54,909 nucleotides of DNA from JBBRYK01 sp038237665 (lineage in GTDB: Bacteria; Actinomycetota; Thermoleophilia; Gaiellales; Gaiellaceae), in NCBI GenBank assembly GCA_038237665.1, contig JBBRYK010000010.1, positions 1-54,909 on the forward strand, read 5' to 3'. The translations under genes and the position numbers were made by a program. The notes beneath the pieces are model-generated. The model had not been told where the DNA came from. It did not search any database and was given only the letters and a program-made list of their open reading frames with translations. This document shows positions 8,786 to 17,069 of the stretch, in pieces; positions within the stretch are counted from its first letter, which is position 1; every line of letters starts with the position of its first letter.

Positions 8786-10162
8786 ATGGGCTCTGAACAT
8801 TTCGATTTGATCGTTCTCGGCAGCGGCTCTGCCGCGCGCGACGCCGCGGCCAGGGCGGCGCGCGAGCACGGAGCGCGCGTGGCGATGGTCGAGCGCGAGC
8901 GCTGGGGCGGCAGCTGCCCGAACGTGGCCTGCCGCCCGACGAAGGCATATCTGGTCGCCACCGACCTCATGCACGACATCAACGAGCTCGCGCCGTGGAT
9001 GGGCATCGAGGTCTCGGAGGCGCGGCCGAACCTGGAACGCATCCGCGACTGGAAGCGCTCGCTGCAGCGTCCCCAGGAGAGCTGGGTGGAAGTGCTGCGG
9101 TCGGCCGGGTACGAGCTCGTGCAGGGCGAGGCCCGTTTCGTCGACAGCCACACCGTCCGCGTCGGCGACCGAGAGCTGACGGGCGACCGCATCCTGATCG
9201 CCACCGGCTCGAGGACGGCTGTGCCTCCGATCGAGGGCATCGACGAGATCGACTGGATCGATCACGTTTCCGCCCTGGAGCTGACCGAGCTGCCCGAGTC
9301 GCTGATCGTCCTCGGCGGCGGCCCGGTGGGGCTCGAGTTCGGCCAGATGTTCGCTCGCTTCGGCAGCCGGGTGACGATCGTGAACGGCGGCCCGCACATG
9401 GCCGCCCGCTCGGACCAGCGGGCCGCCGAGGAGCTGCAGCGGGCGCTCGAGGCCGAGGGCATCGAATTGATCCACAACTCCCGGGCTCGGGTCGTCAGTC
9501 CAGACGGCGACGGTGTCGTCGTGACGCTCGATCCCGACGGCCAGGAGCTGCGCGCCGCCCGGCTTCTGCTCGCCTCGGGACGCGCGCTGAACATCGAAGA
9601 GCTCGATCTGGACGCAGCCGGGGTCGAGTACACGCCGCGCGCGATCAGGGTCGACGAGCACGTCCGTACCTCTCAGGAGGGCATCTGGGCCGCCGGTGAC
9701 GTCACCGGCATCCTCTTCACGCCGATCGCCCAGTACCAGGCGCGGATCGCCGTCGACGACATGTTCGGCGCGAACGGCCGCGCGGCCGAGTACGACTATC
9801 TGCCGACGGCGATCTTCACCGACCCCGAGCTCGCAGACGTGGGGCTGACCGAGGCCGAGGCGAAGAAGCAGGGCTACGACGTCGCCGCGGTCGTCCATCC
9901 GCTCCAGAACCTCACCCGGGCCCAGTACACGCGTTCCAAGCACGGTCTCTTCAAGATCGTGTTCGACCGCGCGACGAGGCGCACGCTCGGCGTCCACGTC
10001 GTCTCGCGAGCCGCGAGCGACATCGTCCAGGGCCTGGCCCTCGCCCTCAAGCTGGGCGCCACCGTCGACGACCTCGCGTTCGCGCACCACATCTATCCGA
10101 GCTACGCCGAGGGGGTCAAGGCGGCCGCGGAACGTGCGCTGACGATCTCGGCAACCGCCTAG
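8786..10162 (+). CDS. FAD/NAD(P)-dependent disulfide oxidoreductase (Lpd/MerA-like)
   Basis: A class I pyridine nucleotide-disulfide oxidoreductase of 458 residues. It has an FAD-binding N-terminus (FDLIVLGSGSAARDAAARAA), a redox-active pair in GGSCPNVACRPTK (C-x4-C), an NAD(P)-binding motif (LIVLGGGPVGLEFGQMF), a second FAD motif (GIWAAGDVTG) and a C-terminal dimerisation domain. The C-terminal active-site histidine of dihydrolipoamide dehydrogenase (HPTLSE) is replaced by Tyr in HHIYPSYAEGVK, which resembles mercuric reductase. The MerA C-terminal Cys pair is absent and there is no mer operon. It is therefore unlikely to be the Lpd of the sucA complex; a general thiol or quinone reductase is more plausible. 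It lies divergent to the ECF sigma gene. Confidence 0.9.
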   Translation: MGSEHFDLIVLGSGSAARDAAARAAREHGARVAMVERERWGGSCPNVACRPTKAYLVATDLMHDINELAPWMGIEVSEARPNLERIRDWKRSLQRPQESWVEVLRSAGYELVQGEARFVDSHTVRVGDRELTGDRILIATGSRTAVPPIEGIDEIDWIDHVSALELTELPESLIVLGGGPVGLEFGQMFARFGSRVTIVNGGPHMAARSDQRAAEELQRALEAEGIELIHNSRARVVSPDGDGVVVTLDPDGQELRAARLLLASGRALNIEELDLDAAGVEYTPRAIRVDEHVRTSQEGIWAAGDVTGILFTPIAQYQARIAVDDMFGANGRAAEYDYLPTAIFTDPELADVGLTEAEAKKQGYDVAAVVHPLQNLTRAQYTRSKHGLFKIVFDRATRRTLGVHVVSRAASDIVQGLALALKLGATVDDLAFAHHIYPSYAEGVKAAAERALTISATA

Positions 10163-10446
10163 CACCCGCGGGGGACGCAGGCGAGAGAAGCCCGCTTGGC
10201 GAGAAAGGTGGGGGAGGCAGGGGCCGCACCCCCTCCTCCCCCCCTGCAGTACGGAGCAGGAGGGCGGGGTCGGGGGATCCCACCCTCCCACTCTTTGGGG
10301 GACAAGCCACGGAGACTTTCGAGACAAAGCCGGGCCGCACACCGGCTCCGCTCGCGGTCGGTCCAGCTGCCGTCGTGGGCCGTTTCCCCGCTTGCGAGCA
10401 CGCTTGCGCCGCCGGCCGAAGGGCCGGCTACGCGGCTACGGCGGGG
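10163..10446. other. non-coding gap with a hairpin near its right end
   Basis: No frame here has convincing coding character. The stretch is G/C-rich with homopolymer patches. A 7-bp hairpin with a 4-base loop (GCCGGCC/GGCCGGC, 10411-10428) lies 18 bases past the stop of the minus-strand Pro-rich gene and is a reasonable terminator for it. No riboswitch fold was recognised. Confidence 0.4.
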
Positions 10447-11433
10447 CTAGCCGGGTTGTTCGAGGAGGAGCAGTGCCGCCGGCGTCGGGCGCTGGCGGCC
10501 ACGTCGCAAGACCGCGCTCAGCTGCGGAGCCGCCAGAATCAGGGCGGCCAGGAGCGCAGCGAGGAGGTCGAACAGGAGGGCCCCGCCACTTCCTGGCGGC
10601 AGGACGACAAAGCTTTGAGAGCCGTCTCGGGACGGCGGGGCCGGCGGGATCCGCGCGGGCGCATGAGTCTTGACCGGTCGGGTCGCAGTCGTGAGTGCTT
10701 TGATCAGGCTCGCCGGAATGGTCTCCGTCGAGGAACTCGTCGCCACACACGGGCCGCCCGCCAGGGTCGGGCGTTGCCCGCCGAGGGCGACGGCGCTGCG
10801 CTTCGGTGCGGCCCGATTCGGTCCTCGCCGCGCGGTGGTGGGACGCGCGGCTCGAGCGGCAACGGGGCTCGCCGTGCCCCGCTGGAGTGTCACCCGCCGG
10901 AACGCTTTCGACGTCGACCTGCTTTCGTCGCTCGAGGCTTGGCCGGGGGGCACGGTGCCCGTGGCCGGCGGGGAAGCCTCGGGCGGCTCCGGGCCGTTCT
11001 CCTGCGGAGCCGAAGCCGGCGGGCTTGCCGGCGCCTTGGGTTGCGCGGCCGGAGGCTGCTTCGGCGCCGTCAGCACCGGGTTGGGAGGCGCTGCGACCGG
11101 GGGAGCTGGAACGCTCGGCGGCGGCGTGATGCTCGAGGTCTCAGGGACAGGGGGCACGACGGCCTGAGCCGGCGACGGCACGGCTGGCACCGCCGGGACG
11201 GCAGGTGGCGTGGCGGCCGGGGGCACCGCCGGCACGGCTGGAGCTGCCGGGACGGCGGGCGGCGTTGCGGCCGGAAGTGGCGGGACGGCAGGCGGCGCCG
11301 GGACGGCAGGCGGCGCCGGGACGGCGGGCGGCAGCGGCGGTACGAGATCGGCGGCGCGCGCGGTCCCGCCCCACGCCGCCAGGATGCCGACGCCGATCAG
11401 AAGTGCTCGAGCGCTGCGCGTGCGGATGCGCAC
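10447..11433 (-). CDS. secreted Pro/Ala-rich protein with C-terminal membrane helix
   Basis: A 328-residue protein. A basic N-terminus (RIRTRSAR) and a hydrophobic segment ending in GGTARAADL look like a cleavable signal peptide. About 110 residues of near-repeats of PPAVPA follow, then a Pro/Ala/Lys/Arg-rich linker. Near the C-terminus is a hydrophobic helix (GALLFDLLAALLAALILAAP) followed by a basic tail. The likely topology is an extended, wall-spanning extracytoplasmic protein anchored at its C-terminus. GTG 11433 is chosen because it sits directly before the signal peptide and no earlier start exists close by. It follows the ABC exporter genes by 41 bases, so it may belong to that operon. 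Confidence 0.6.
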   Translation of the reverse strand: MRIRTRSARALLIGVGILAAWGGTARAADLVPPLPPAVPAPPAVPAPPAVPPLPAATPPAVPAAPAVPAVPPAATPPAVPAVPAVPSPAQAVVPPVPETSSITPPPSVPAPPVAAPPNPVLTAPKQPPAAQPKAPASPPASAPQENGPEPPEASPPATGTVPPGQASSDESRSTSKAFRRVTLQRGTASPVAARAARPTTARRGPNRAAPKRSAVALGGQRPTLAGGPCVATSSSTETIPASLIKALTTATRPVKTHAPARIPPAPPSRDGSQSFVVLPPGSGGALLFDLLAALLAALILAAPQLSAVLRRGRQRPTPAALLLLEQPG

Positions 11434-11474
11434 CAGACCGGTTCTTGCCTCGAATGCGCGAATCCAAACCCGGA

Positions 11475-12254
11475 TCAGGTTCCGGAAGCCTCTGCGTTCC
11501 GCAGTCCGTACAACGCCCACAGCGACATGACGAGCGGGAGCGCGAGCGCGACGGCGAACGCCGTGACGACGTCCGACGGCTTGCCGGCGATGAAGCCGCG
11601 GCCCGTCTCGAGCAGGAGGGTGATCGGGTTCGCACGTGCGACCCCGTGGATCCAGCCCTTGAGCAGGTCGAGCGGCACGTACACCGGCGAGAAGAAGAGC
11701 AGGAGGAACACCGGCGTCTGCATCAGCGGCCCGGCCTGGATCGTCCGGAAGCGCATGGCGACGCCACACGCCCAGAGCAGGCCTGCCGCATTCACGAGCA
11801 GGGCCAGCCCGAAGAGGCCGAACAGGTCGACGCCGGAGCCCCCGACCCGCATCCCGACACCGAACGCGATCGAGGTGAGGATCGCGGCCGTGATCAGCCA
11901 GCGCGCTACCGCGGCAAGCCCGTAGCCGGCGATGATCCCGCTCCGGTGCGGAGCTGCGAGGAGCAGCCGTCGGGCGAAGCCGTACTCGAAGTCGCGCGCG
12001 ATTCCGAAACCCGTGAACACGCCGCCGAACGCGGCCGACTGAAGCAGCACGAAGACGAACTGGAACGCCGTGTAGCCCTGAGGAAAATTGAAGTGCGGCA
12101 GGTGGCTGACGCTCGAGAGCCCTCCCGCGAAGGCGGTGAAGTTCATCAGCGGGAAGAAGATGCCCGGAAGCAGCAGGTTCCGGTTGTGCAGGACGTTGTG
12201 GATCGTCCGCCAGCCGACGGCGAGCGCGACGGAGCGAAAACTCGAGCGGCTCAC
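11475..12254 (-). CDS. ABC-2 type exporter permease (second subunit)
   Basis: A 259-residue polytopic protein with about six helices, of the ABC-2/DrrB family. The N-terminus is MSRSSFRSVALAVGWRTIHN. The conserved segment FSPVYVPLDLLKGWIHGVARANPITLLLE precedes the last helices, as in daunorubicin-type exporters. GTG 12254 overlaps the stop of the preceding permease gene as GTGA. With the other permease and the ATPase it would form a heteromeric exporter (two different permeases, one ATPase gene). The substrate is unknown. Confidence 0.9.
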   Translation of the reverse strand: MSRSSFRSVALAVGWRTIHNVLHNRNLLLPGIFFPLMNFTAFAGGLSSVSHLPHFNFPQGYTAFQFVFVLLQSAAFGGVFTGFGIARDFEYGFARRLLLAAPHRSGIIAGYGLAAVARWLITAAILTSIAFGVGMRVGGSGVDLFGLFGLALLVNAAGLLWACGVAMRFRTIQAGPLMQTPVFLLLFFSPVYVPLDLLKGWIHGVARANPITLLLETGRGFIAGKPSDVVTAFAVALALPLVMSLWALYGLRNAEASGT

Positions 12255-13027
12255 GTTCGCTCCAGCCGCACGCGAAGGGCCCAGCTCGACGCGGCCAGGG
12301 CGGCAGTTCCTAGGGCGGCCGCGACCGCGAAGGCCAGCCCGAGCGCCTGGCCGTTCCAGCCCTCGATGATCAGGCTGCGGATGCCCTCGATCAGGTAGGA
12401 GACCGGATTCGCCGTCGCCACGTCGCGGAACCAGCGCACCTCGATCAGGTTCCGGGGGAGATAGAACGACGAGATCAGCAGGAAGACGAAGAGGAGCGGG
12501 AAGAGCCCCTGGATCGCCTCGCCCGATCCTGTTCGGAGCGCCATCAACGCGCCCACCGCGCCGAAGGCGAGCGCGATCGTGACCGACAGAACTAGGATCA
12601 CGAGGATGCCGGCCGGGCCCGACTTGAAGTCGACGCCGATGGCGAAGCCCACCGAGATGTAGACGATCGCCTGGAAGAGGGCGACAACGGCGACTCCGGC
12701 GAGCTGGCCGGCGATCAGCGCTGCGCCGCGCATGGGCGTCAGCGAGAGGCGGTTGAGGAATCCGGTCTGGATGTCCCGGGCCAGGTCCGTTCCCGCGTTC
12801 ATCGTCGCGAAGAGCGCACCCTGCATGAACGGAACGGCGAGCGCGAACGCGGCGTAGTAGCGCGTCGGGAAGCCCGGCAGATGCGTCGCCGCCTCGAGGC
12901 CTCCCGAGTTCACCGCCAGAAGCCCGAGCGGGAAGATGACGGGCGCGATCACGTTTGCGGGCTGGCGCAGGGTTCGGACGACCGACCGGCGGCCGAGCTC
13001 CAGGACCTGCGCGGCGAAAGCCTTCAA
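12251..13027 (-). CDS. ABC-2 type exporter permease (first subunit)
   Basis: A 258-residue permease with about six helices. It carries the ABC-2 hallmarks DIQTGFLNRLSLTPMRGAAL after helix 2 and LISSFYLPRNLIEVRWFRDVATANPVSYLIEGIR before the last helix. Its TTG start overlaps the ATPase stop codon (TTGA) and its own stop overlaps the next permease start. Translation is therefore coupled along the three genes. Confidence 0.92.
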   Translation of the reverse strand: MKAFAAQVLELGRRSVVRTLRQPANVIAPVIFPLGLLAVNSGGLEAATHLPGFPTRYYAAFALAVPFMQGALFATMNAGTDLARDIQTGFLNRLSLTPMRGAALIAGQLAGVAVVALFQAIVYISVGFAIGVDFKSGPAGILVILVLSVTIALAFGAVGALMALRTGSGEAIQGLFPLLFVFLLISSFYLPRNLIEVRWFRDVATANPVSYLIEGIRSLIIEGWNGQALGLAFAVAAALGTAALAASSWALRVRLERT

Positions 13028-14013
13028 GCCGGGACGGGCTCGGGCTCGTCGGCAGGCTCGGGGTCGGCTCCCTCCAGATGGCGCCCGGTCTTGGCCAGGA
13101 ACACGTCGTCGAGGCTGGGCGCGTGCAGCTGAAGGTTCGCGACGCGTAGACCCTCCGCGTCGAAGGCGCGCACGATCTCGACGAGGCCGTCCAGCCCTTC
13201 GCGCAGCCGCACGGCGACGCTTGTCGGCGATCCGCCGACGGGCTCACCGAAGCGGTTCAGGATCGCTGCCAGGCGATCGCGCTGCTCGGGGTCGGCGGGG
13301 ACCGCCTCGACGCTCGGGCGGCCGATCTCGGCCTTCAGCCCGGCGGGCGTCCCCTCGGCGACGATGCGTCCGTGGTCGATGATTCCGACGCGGTCGGCGA
13401 GGACGTCCGCCTCCTCGAGGTACTGGGTGGTCAGGAAGACCGTCACGCCCTCTTCCTTCGCCAGCCGGCCGACCTCCTGCCAGAGGGCGCTTCGGCTCTG
13501 CGGATCGAGCCCGGTCGTCGGCTCGTCGAGGAAGAGGATTCGCGGCCTGTGCACGAGCGCCAGAGCCAGGTCGAGACGGCGCTTCATCCCGCCCGAATAG
13601 GTTCGGACCTTGCGGTCTGCGGCGAGGCTGAGCCCGACGCGGTCGAGCAACTCGCCGGTGCGCGAGCGCCGTTCGGAGCGCGGGAGGCCGTGGAGCGAGA
13701 TCTGGAGCCGAAGGTGCTCGCGGCCACTCAGCAGCGGATCGAGCGCGGCCTCCTGGAGCGCCGCGCCGATCGCGGTGCGAACCTGGGGGCCCTGCTTGAC
13801 GATGTCGAAGCCTGCGACCCAGGCCTGGCCCGCGGTTGGAGGCAGTAGCGTCGTCAGCATGTGGACGGTCGTCGACTTCCCCGCCCCGTTCGGTCCGAGG
13901 AAACCGTAGATCTCGCCGGGCGCCACCTGGAGGTCGATCCCGGCCACCGCGTGAACCTTCTTGAACTCGCGGACGAGGCCCTGTGCTTCGATCCCGTGCT
14001 CGCGCGCGCTCAT
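13024..14013 (-). CDS. ABC exporter ATP-binding protein, DrrA type
   Basis: A 329-residue nucleotide-binding subunit. Walker A is GPNGAGKST (about 40-48), the signature is YSGGMKRRLDLA and Walker B is ILFLDEPTTGLDP. The switch region is TTQYLEEAD, with Gln at the H-loop position, a feature of the DrrA subfamily. The C-terminal domain of about 90 residues (EAVPADPEQRDRLAAIL...) and an acidic/Pro-rich tail are also DrrA-like. It energises the two ABC-2 permeases encoded downstream, probably for drug, lipid or glycolipid efflux. This is the first gene of a four-gene minus-strand unit. Confidence 0.94.
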   Translation of the reverse strand: MSAREHGIEAQGLVREFKKVHAVAGIDLQVAPGEIYGFLGPNGAGKSTTVHMLTTLLPPTAGQAWVAGFDIVKQGPQVRTAIGAALQEAALDPLLSGREHLRLQISLHGLPRSERRSRTGELLDRVGLSLAADRKVRTYSGGMKRRLDLALALVHRPRILFLDEPTTGLDPQSRSALWQEVGRLAKEEGVTVFLTTQYLEEADVLADRVGIIDHGRIVAEGTPAGLKAEIGRPSVEAVPADPEQRDRLAAILNRFGEPVGGSPTSVAVRLREGLDGLVEIVRAFDAEGLRVANLQLHAPSLDDVFLAKTGRHLEGADPEPADEPEPVPA

Positions 14014-14045
14014 GCCCCGAGCCTAGCGAGAGGCCCCGAGAAGAC

Positions 14046-14999
14046 TTAGGCGTCGATGATGTTGACGCGGGTGCCGATGTAGACGTGCTCGAACAGCCAC
14101 TCGGCGTCCGGGATGTGCATGCGGATGCACCCGTGTGACGCCGAGTACCCGATCGAGGCGTCGTCGGGCGTCCCGTGCATGCCCACGCCCGAGGCGCTGA
14201 GGCCCATCCAGCGGGTGCCGAGCGGATTACCCGGGCCGGGAGGGATCGGCTTCGCGCCGACCGCCCACGGCGACGCCGGCGGGAACCACCACGGCCAGCG
14301 CTGCATGTCGACGATCGTGAACGAGCCGGTCGGCGTCGGATAGGCCGACTGGCCGGTGGCGACGGTGAACACGCGCCACGGCCGCATTCCCTTGTAGATG
14401 AAGAGCTTGTTCGAGAGGCGGCGGATGACGATCTGCGGCTGCTTGAGGTCGGTCCGTAGCCGCGCGGGCTCGACCGGCGAGGTCGTGACCTGGATCGGCA
14501 CACGCCGCTGGCGGATCAGGTTGCGCATGATCCGGTCGACGAGAGCGGCCTTGTCGACCTGCCGGCCGTAGCGGGCCGGGCTGATGTACGGCTTGAGGCC
14601 GCGCAGCCCCAGGTCCTTGGCGTTCACCGCGGGCTTGAAGAAACGGTAGGCAAGGTGATCGACGTAGTCCTGCACCAGCCGCCGGTCGAGGCGGATGGGC
14701 AGTTGCAGCTTGCTGCCGCCCTTGGTCTGAAGCGCTCGATTGACCGCGAGCCGGAACGCTGCCCCGCCGGTGAGCTGCCCGGCTGAGATCTCCCAGTGCT
14801 CGCTGCCGTAGGCGAAGCGGATCGGGCGGTAGAAACGGCGGTAGAGCAGCTTTTGCGCGAGATCGGGCCGCATCCCGCTGACGTTGATGCCCGACACCCG
14901 GACATCGTCGGGCACGAGCACAGGTGGCAACGCGGCACCGCTGACCGCGGGTCCGAGGATCGCCGCTATCGCGACGAACAAAACGAGATGGATCTTCAA
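14046..14999 (-). CDS. L,D-transpeptidase (YkuD) with peptidoglycan-binding N-terminus
   Basis: A 317-residue exported enzyme predicted to form 3-3 cross-links in peptidoglycan or attach proteins to it. It has a signal peptide (about 1-22), a region of about 160 residues of the PG_binding_4/VanW-like type, and the catalytic YkuD domain from about 185 to the end. The catalytic motif reads GVGMHGTPDDASIGYSASHG and continues with CIRM, so the His and nucleophilic Cys are intact. Its stop lies 32 bases beyond the ATPase start, so it is transcribed toward the exporter genes but not overlapping them. The start is ATG 14999; the patatin gene diverges from it. Confidence 0.94.
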   Translation of the reverse strand: MKIHLVLFVAIAAILGPAVSGAALPPVLVPDDVRVSGINVSGMRPDLAQKLLYRRFYRPIRFAYGSEHWEISAGQLTGGAAFRLAVNRALQTKGGSKLQLPIRLDRRLVQDYVDHLAYRFFKPAVNAKDLGLRGLKPYISPARYGRQVDKAALVDRIMRNLIRQRRVPIQVTTSPVEPARLRTDLKQPQIVIRRLSNKLFIYKGMRPWRVFTVATGQSAYPTPTGSFTIVDMQRWPWWFPPASPWAVGAKPIPPGPGNPLGTRWMGLSASGVGMHGTPDDASIGYSASHGCIRMHIPDAEWLFEHVYIGTRVNIIDA

Positions 15000-15097
15000 G
15001 GGGCGGGTATCTGGGTGTCGGCGGGCGCCGCCTCGAATTGTTGCACGGCGGGACGATGGAGCCTAGCGGCGACGGACGTGGACCGTACGATTTCGGT

Positions 15098-16270
15098 GTG
15101 AGCGCGAAACGCGACGTCGCGGTCGTCCTCTCGGGCGGCGGAATGAACGGGATGCTGATGGAGCTCGGGTTTCTGAAGCGCCTGCGCCAGTCCGAGCTTT
15201 GGCCGCGGATCGCGGTCTTCTTCGGCACGTCGGCCGGTGCGCTCGGCTCGACGATGGGCGCCCTCGACCGGATCGGCGATCTCGAGGAGTTCCTCTACGG
15301 ACTGCGCGCGGAGGAGACGTTTCGGCCGCATAGCATCTGGCGCCTGCCGCTGCTGGGCACGCACGGGTACGCGCTGCCGGCCACCATCGCGGAGCGGCTC
15401 GGCGATCCGCTCGAGCTCGCGGCCGCGGTGATCGACGCCGAGCCGGAGGTGGTCGTCTTCGCCACCGACGTCACGCAGGACGCGCGCGACGGGGGCTCTC
15501 CCGAGCACCCCTTCGAGCTCGTGTACTCGTCGCGGACCTCGTCGCCCGACGAGCTGGCGCGCGGGGTGCTGGCGTCGGCCGCGGTCAGTGCTCTGGTGCT
15601 TCCGGTCACCGTCGGCGACCGCGTGGCGACCGACGGCAGCTGGGTGCGCAACTTCCCGCTGCTTGCCGCGTACGACCGCCCCGAGATCGAGTTGATCGTC
15701 GCGTTTCGGTACGAGCCGCGCTACCCGATGCTCGGAAGCGGCTCGCTCGCCTCCGCGGCCGCGCGTCTGAGCCGCTATTCGCGGCTGCCGGCGGCTCGGG
15801 CGCTCGTCACCGAGCTGCAGGAGGCGGCCGAGCGCGAGGAGCGTGGTGAGCCGGCGCATCTCGCCGACACGATCGTCCGGCTGTCGCGCGTGGCAATCGG
15901 ACGGAACACCGCGATCGAGCAGCTGACCGCCCGCGATCGCGAGCAGGCGGTGCGCGAGCTGCACGCGCTGCGCGCCGACGTGCGGGCGCTGATCGAGCAG
16001 ACGGGCATGCGCGGGCGGCAAAGGGAGCGCCTGGCGGCGGCCGTCGAAGAGCGCTTCGCCGCCTTTCGCTTCCCCGCCGGGCACGACCGGATCGTCCCGC
16101 GCATCACCGTCGCCGGGACGTCGGGTGACGTCCACCTCGATTCCGGCTGGCGAAAGCAGCGCCCGTGGACCGACGAGGCGAAGCGCGCCCTGATCGAGAA
16201 GGGTCATTCGCTCGCCGACAGGGAGTTCCGCCTCGCCGGCATCTCGGGCTCCGCCGCGCTCGCTGTCTAG
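15098..16270 (+). CDS. patatin-like phospholipase
   Basis: A 390-residue cytoplasmic serine acyl hydrolase of the patatin family. The oxyanion loop is LSGGGMNGMLMELGFL, the nucleophile elbow is FFGTSAGALGS and the catalytic Asp lies in ATDGSWVRNFP. A long helical C-terminal region follows. GTG 15098 is preferred to ATG 15056 because the 14 intervening codons lack the G/C third-position bias of the rest and GTG is followed at once by the first strand of the fold (AKRDVAVVLSGGG). The stop overlaps that of the convergent SIMPL gene by four bases. It probably releases fatty acids from membrane lipids; the substrate is not evident. Confidence 0.88.
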   Translation: MSAKRDVAVVLSGGGMNGMLMELGFLKRLRQSELWPRIAVFFGTSAGALGSTMGALDRIGDLEEFLYGLRAEETFRPHSIWRLPLLGTHGYALPATIAERLGDPLELAAAVIDAEPEVVVFATDVTQDARDGGSPEHPFELVYSSRTSSPDELARGVLASAAVSALVLPVTVGDRVATDGSWVRNFPLLAAYDRPEIELIVAFRYEPRYPMLGSGSLASAAARLSRYSRLPAARALVTELQEAAEREERGEPAHLADTIVRLSRVAIGRNTAIEQLTARDREQAVRELHALRADVRALIEQTGMRGRQRERLAAAVEERFAAFRFPAGHDRIVPRITVAGTSGDVHLDSGWRKQRPWTDEAKRALIEKGHSLADREFRLAGISGSAALAV

Positions 16271-16965
16271 GTCGCCGTATACGTCACCGTGACGCTGGCC
16301 TGAACCTCCTGGCTGCCGGCCTCGATCGGCGTCGAGTCGGCTGCAGCCTTCAGGTCGACCGGGCGGACCGGAGGCTCGCTGGTCTCGGAGACGGAGGCCG
16401 CGCGGCCGAGGGTGAGCCCTGACGCTACCGCGATCGTCTCGGCCTTCGCTCGCGCGTCGGCGAGAGCGGCCTCGAGCGCCTTGCGGTAGAGCGCGCTCTG
16501 ATCGGCGCGGTTGAGCGCGGGGCCGTTCACCTGGTTCGCGCCTGCAGCGACGGCCTTGTCGATCAATGCGCCCGCGTCACCGAGCTTGCGGAGGGTCACG
16601 CCCACGGTGTTGGAGGCCGAGTAGCCGATCACCGATGAGCCGTTGTCCGAGTAGATCGGGCTCAAGGAAACCTGCTGGGTCTGGATGTCGCGGCCGTCGA
16701 TGCCGCTGCCGCGGATCGCGGCGATCACTCTCCGCAGCTCGGTGCCGTTAGCCGTGAGCGCCTCGGATGCGGTCTTCCCCCGGGTCTCGACGCCGAAGGA
16801 GAACTGGGCCCGGTCGGGGACGACGGTGATGCTGCCGCTGCCCTCCACCGAGATCGACCGGTCGGGCTCGGCAGCACTGGAAGCGGCGCTCAGGCCGCCC
16901 ACTCCCGCGAGGGCGAGGACGCCGGCGGCGGCGAGGCCGGCAAGGGCGATCTTGGCAAGGCGCAT
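16267..16965 (-). CDS. SIMPL domain (DUF541) exported protein
   Basis: A 232-residue secreted protein: signal peptide at about 1-32, then a single SIMPL/DUF541 domain. Recognisable parts are SISVEGSGSITVVPDRAQFSFGV, the RRVIAAIRGSGIDGRDIQTQQVSLSPIY segment and the ALADARAKAETIAVASGLTLGRAASVSE stretch. Family members form oligomeric periplasmic or surface assemblies and have been linked to oxidative stress; the exact function is unresolved. The ATG at 16965 has a good AGGAG-type site. Confidence 0.92.
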   Translation of the reverse strand: MRLAKIALAGLAAAGVLALAGVGGLSAASSAAEPDRSISVEGSGSITVVPDRAQFSFGVETRGKTASEALTANGTELRRVIAAIRGSGIDGRDIQTQQVSLSPIYSDNGSSVIGYSASNTVGVTLRKLGDAGALIDKAVAAGANQVNGPALNRADQSALYRKALEAALADARAKAETIAVASGLTLGRAASVSETSEPPVRPVDLKAAADSTPIEAGSQEVQASVTVTYTAT

Positions 16966-17028
16966 GGAAGGACTCCTTGGTCGAGGTCGTCCTTCCTACG
17001 CCGCCGAGCACCGTCTCGTCACAGGCCC

Positions 17029-17053
17029 GGTGCCAGGCACGGTGCCAGGCACC
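17029..17053. repeat. tandem GTGCC-A-GGCAC palindromic repeat
   Basis: Two back-to-back copies of the 12-mer GGTGCCAGGCAC (17029-17040 and 17041-17052), followed by one more C. Each contains a perfect 11-base palindrome, GTGCC-A-GGCAC. It lies exactly where the broken HAD gene loses its 5' end. Similar GGTGCC-type palindromes occur as dispersed repeats in many genomes; no transposase is nearby. Confidence 0.75.
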
Positions 17054-17069
17054 GTGAGCGGCAAAGCGT

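Noticed and set aside
8159..10342. 727-codon minus-strand frame opposite the flavoprotein gene
   Set aside because: The plus strand encodes a full FAD/NAD oxidoreductase with all motifs; the opposite frame is low-complexity Arg/Asp/Val/Gly and matches nothing.
10163..10446. Riboswitch in the gap after the flavoprotein gene
   Set aside because: No conserved riboswitch core was recognised and both flanking genes converge on this gap, so it cannot be a leader.
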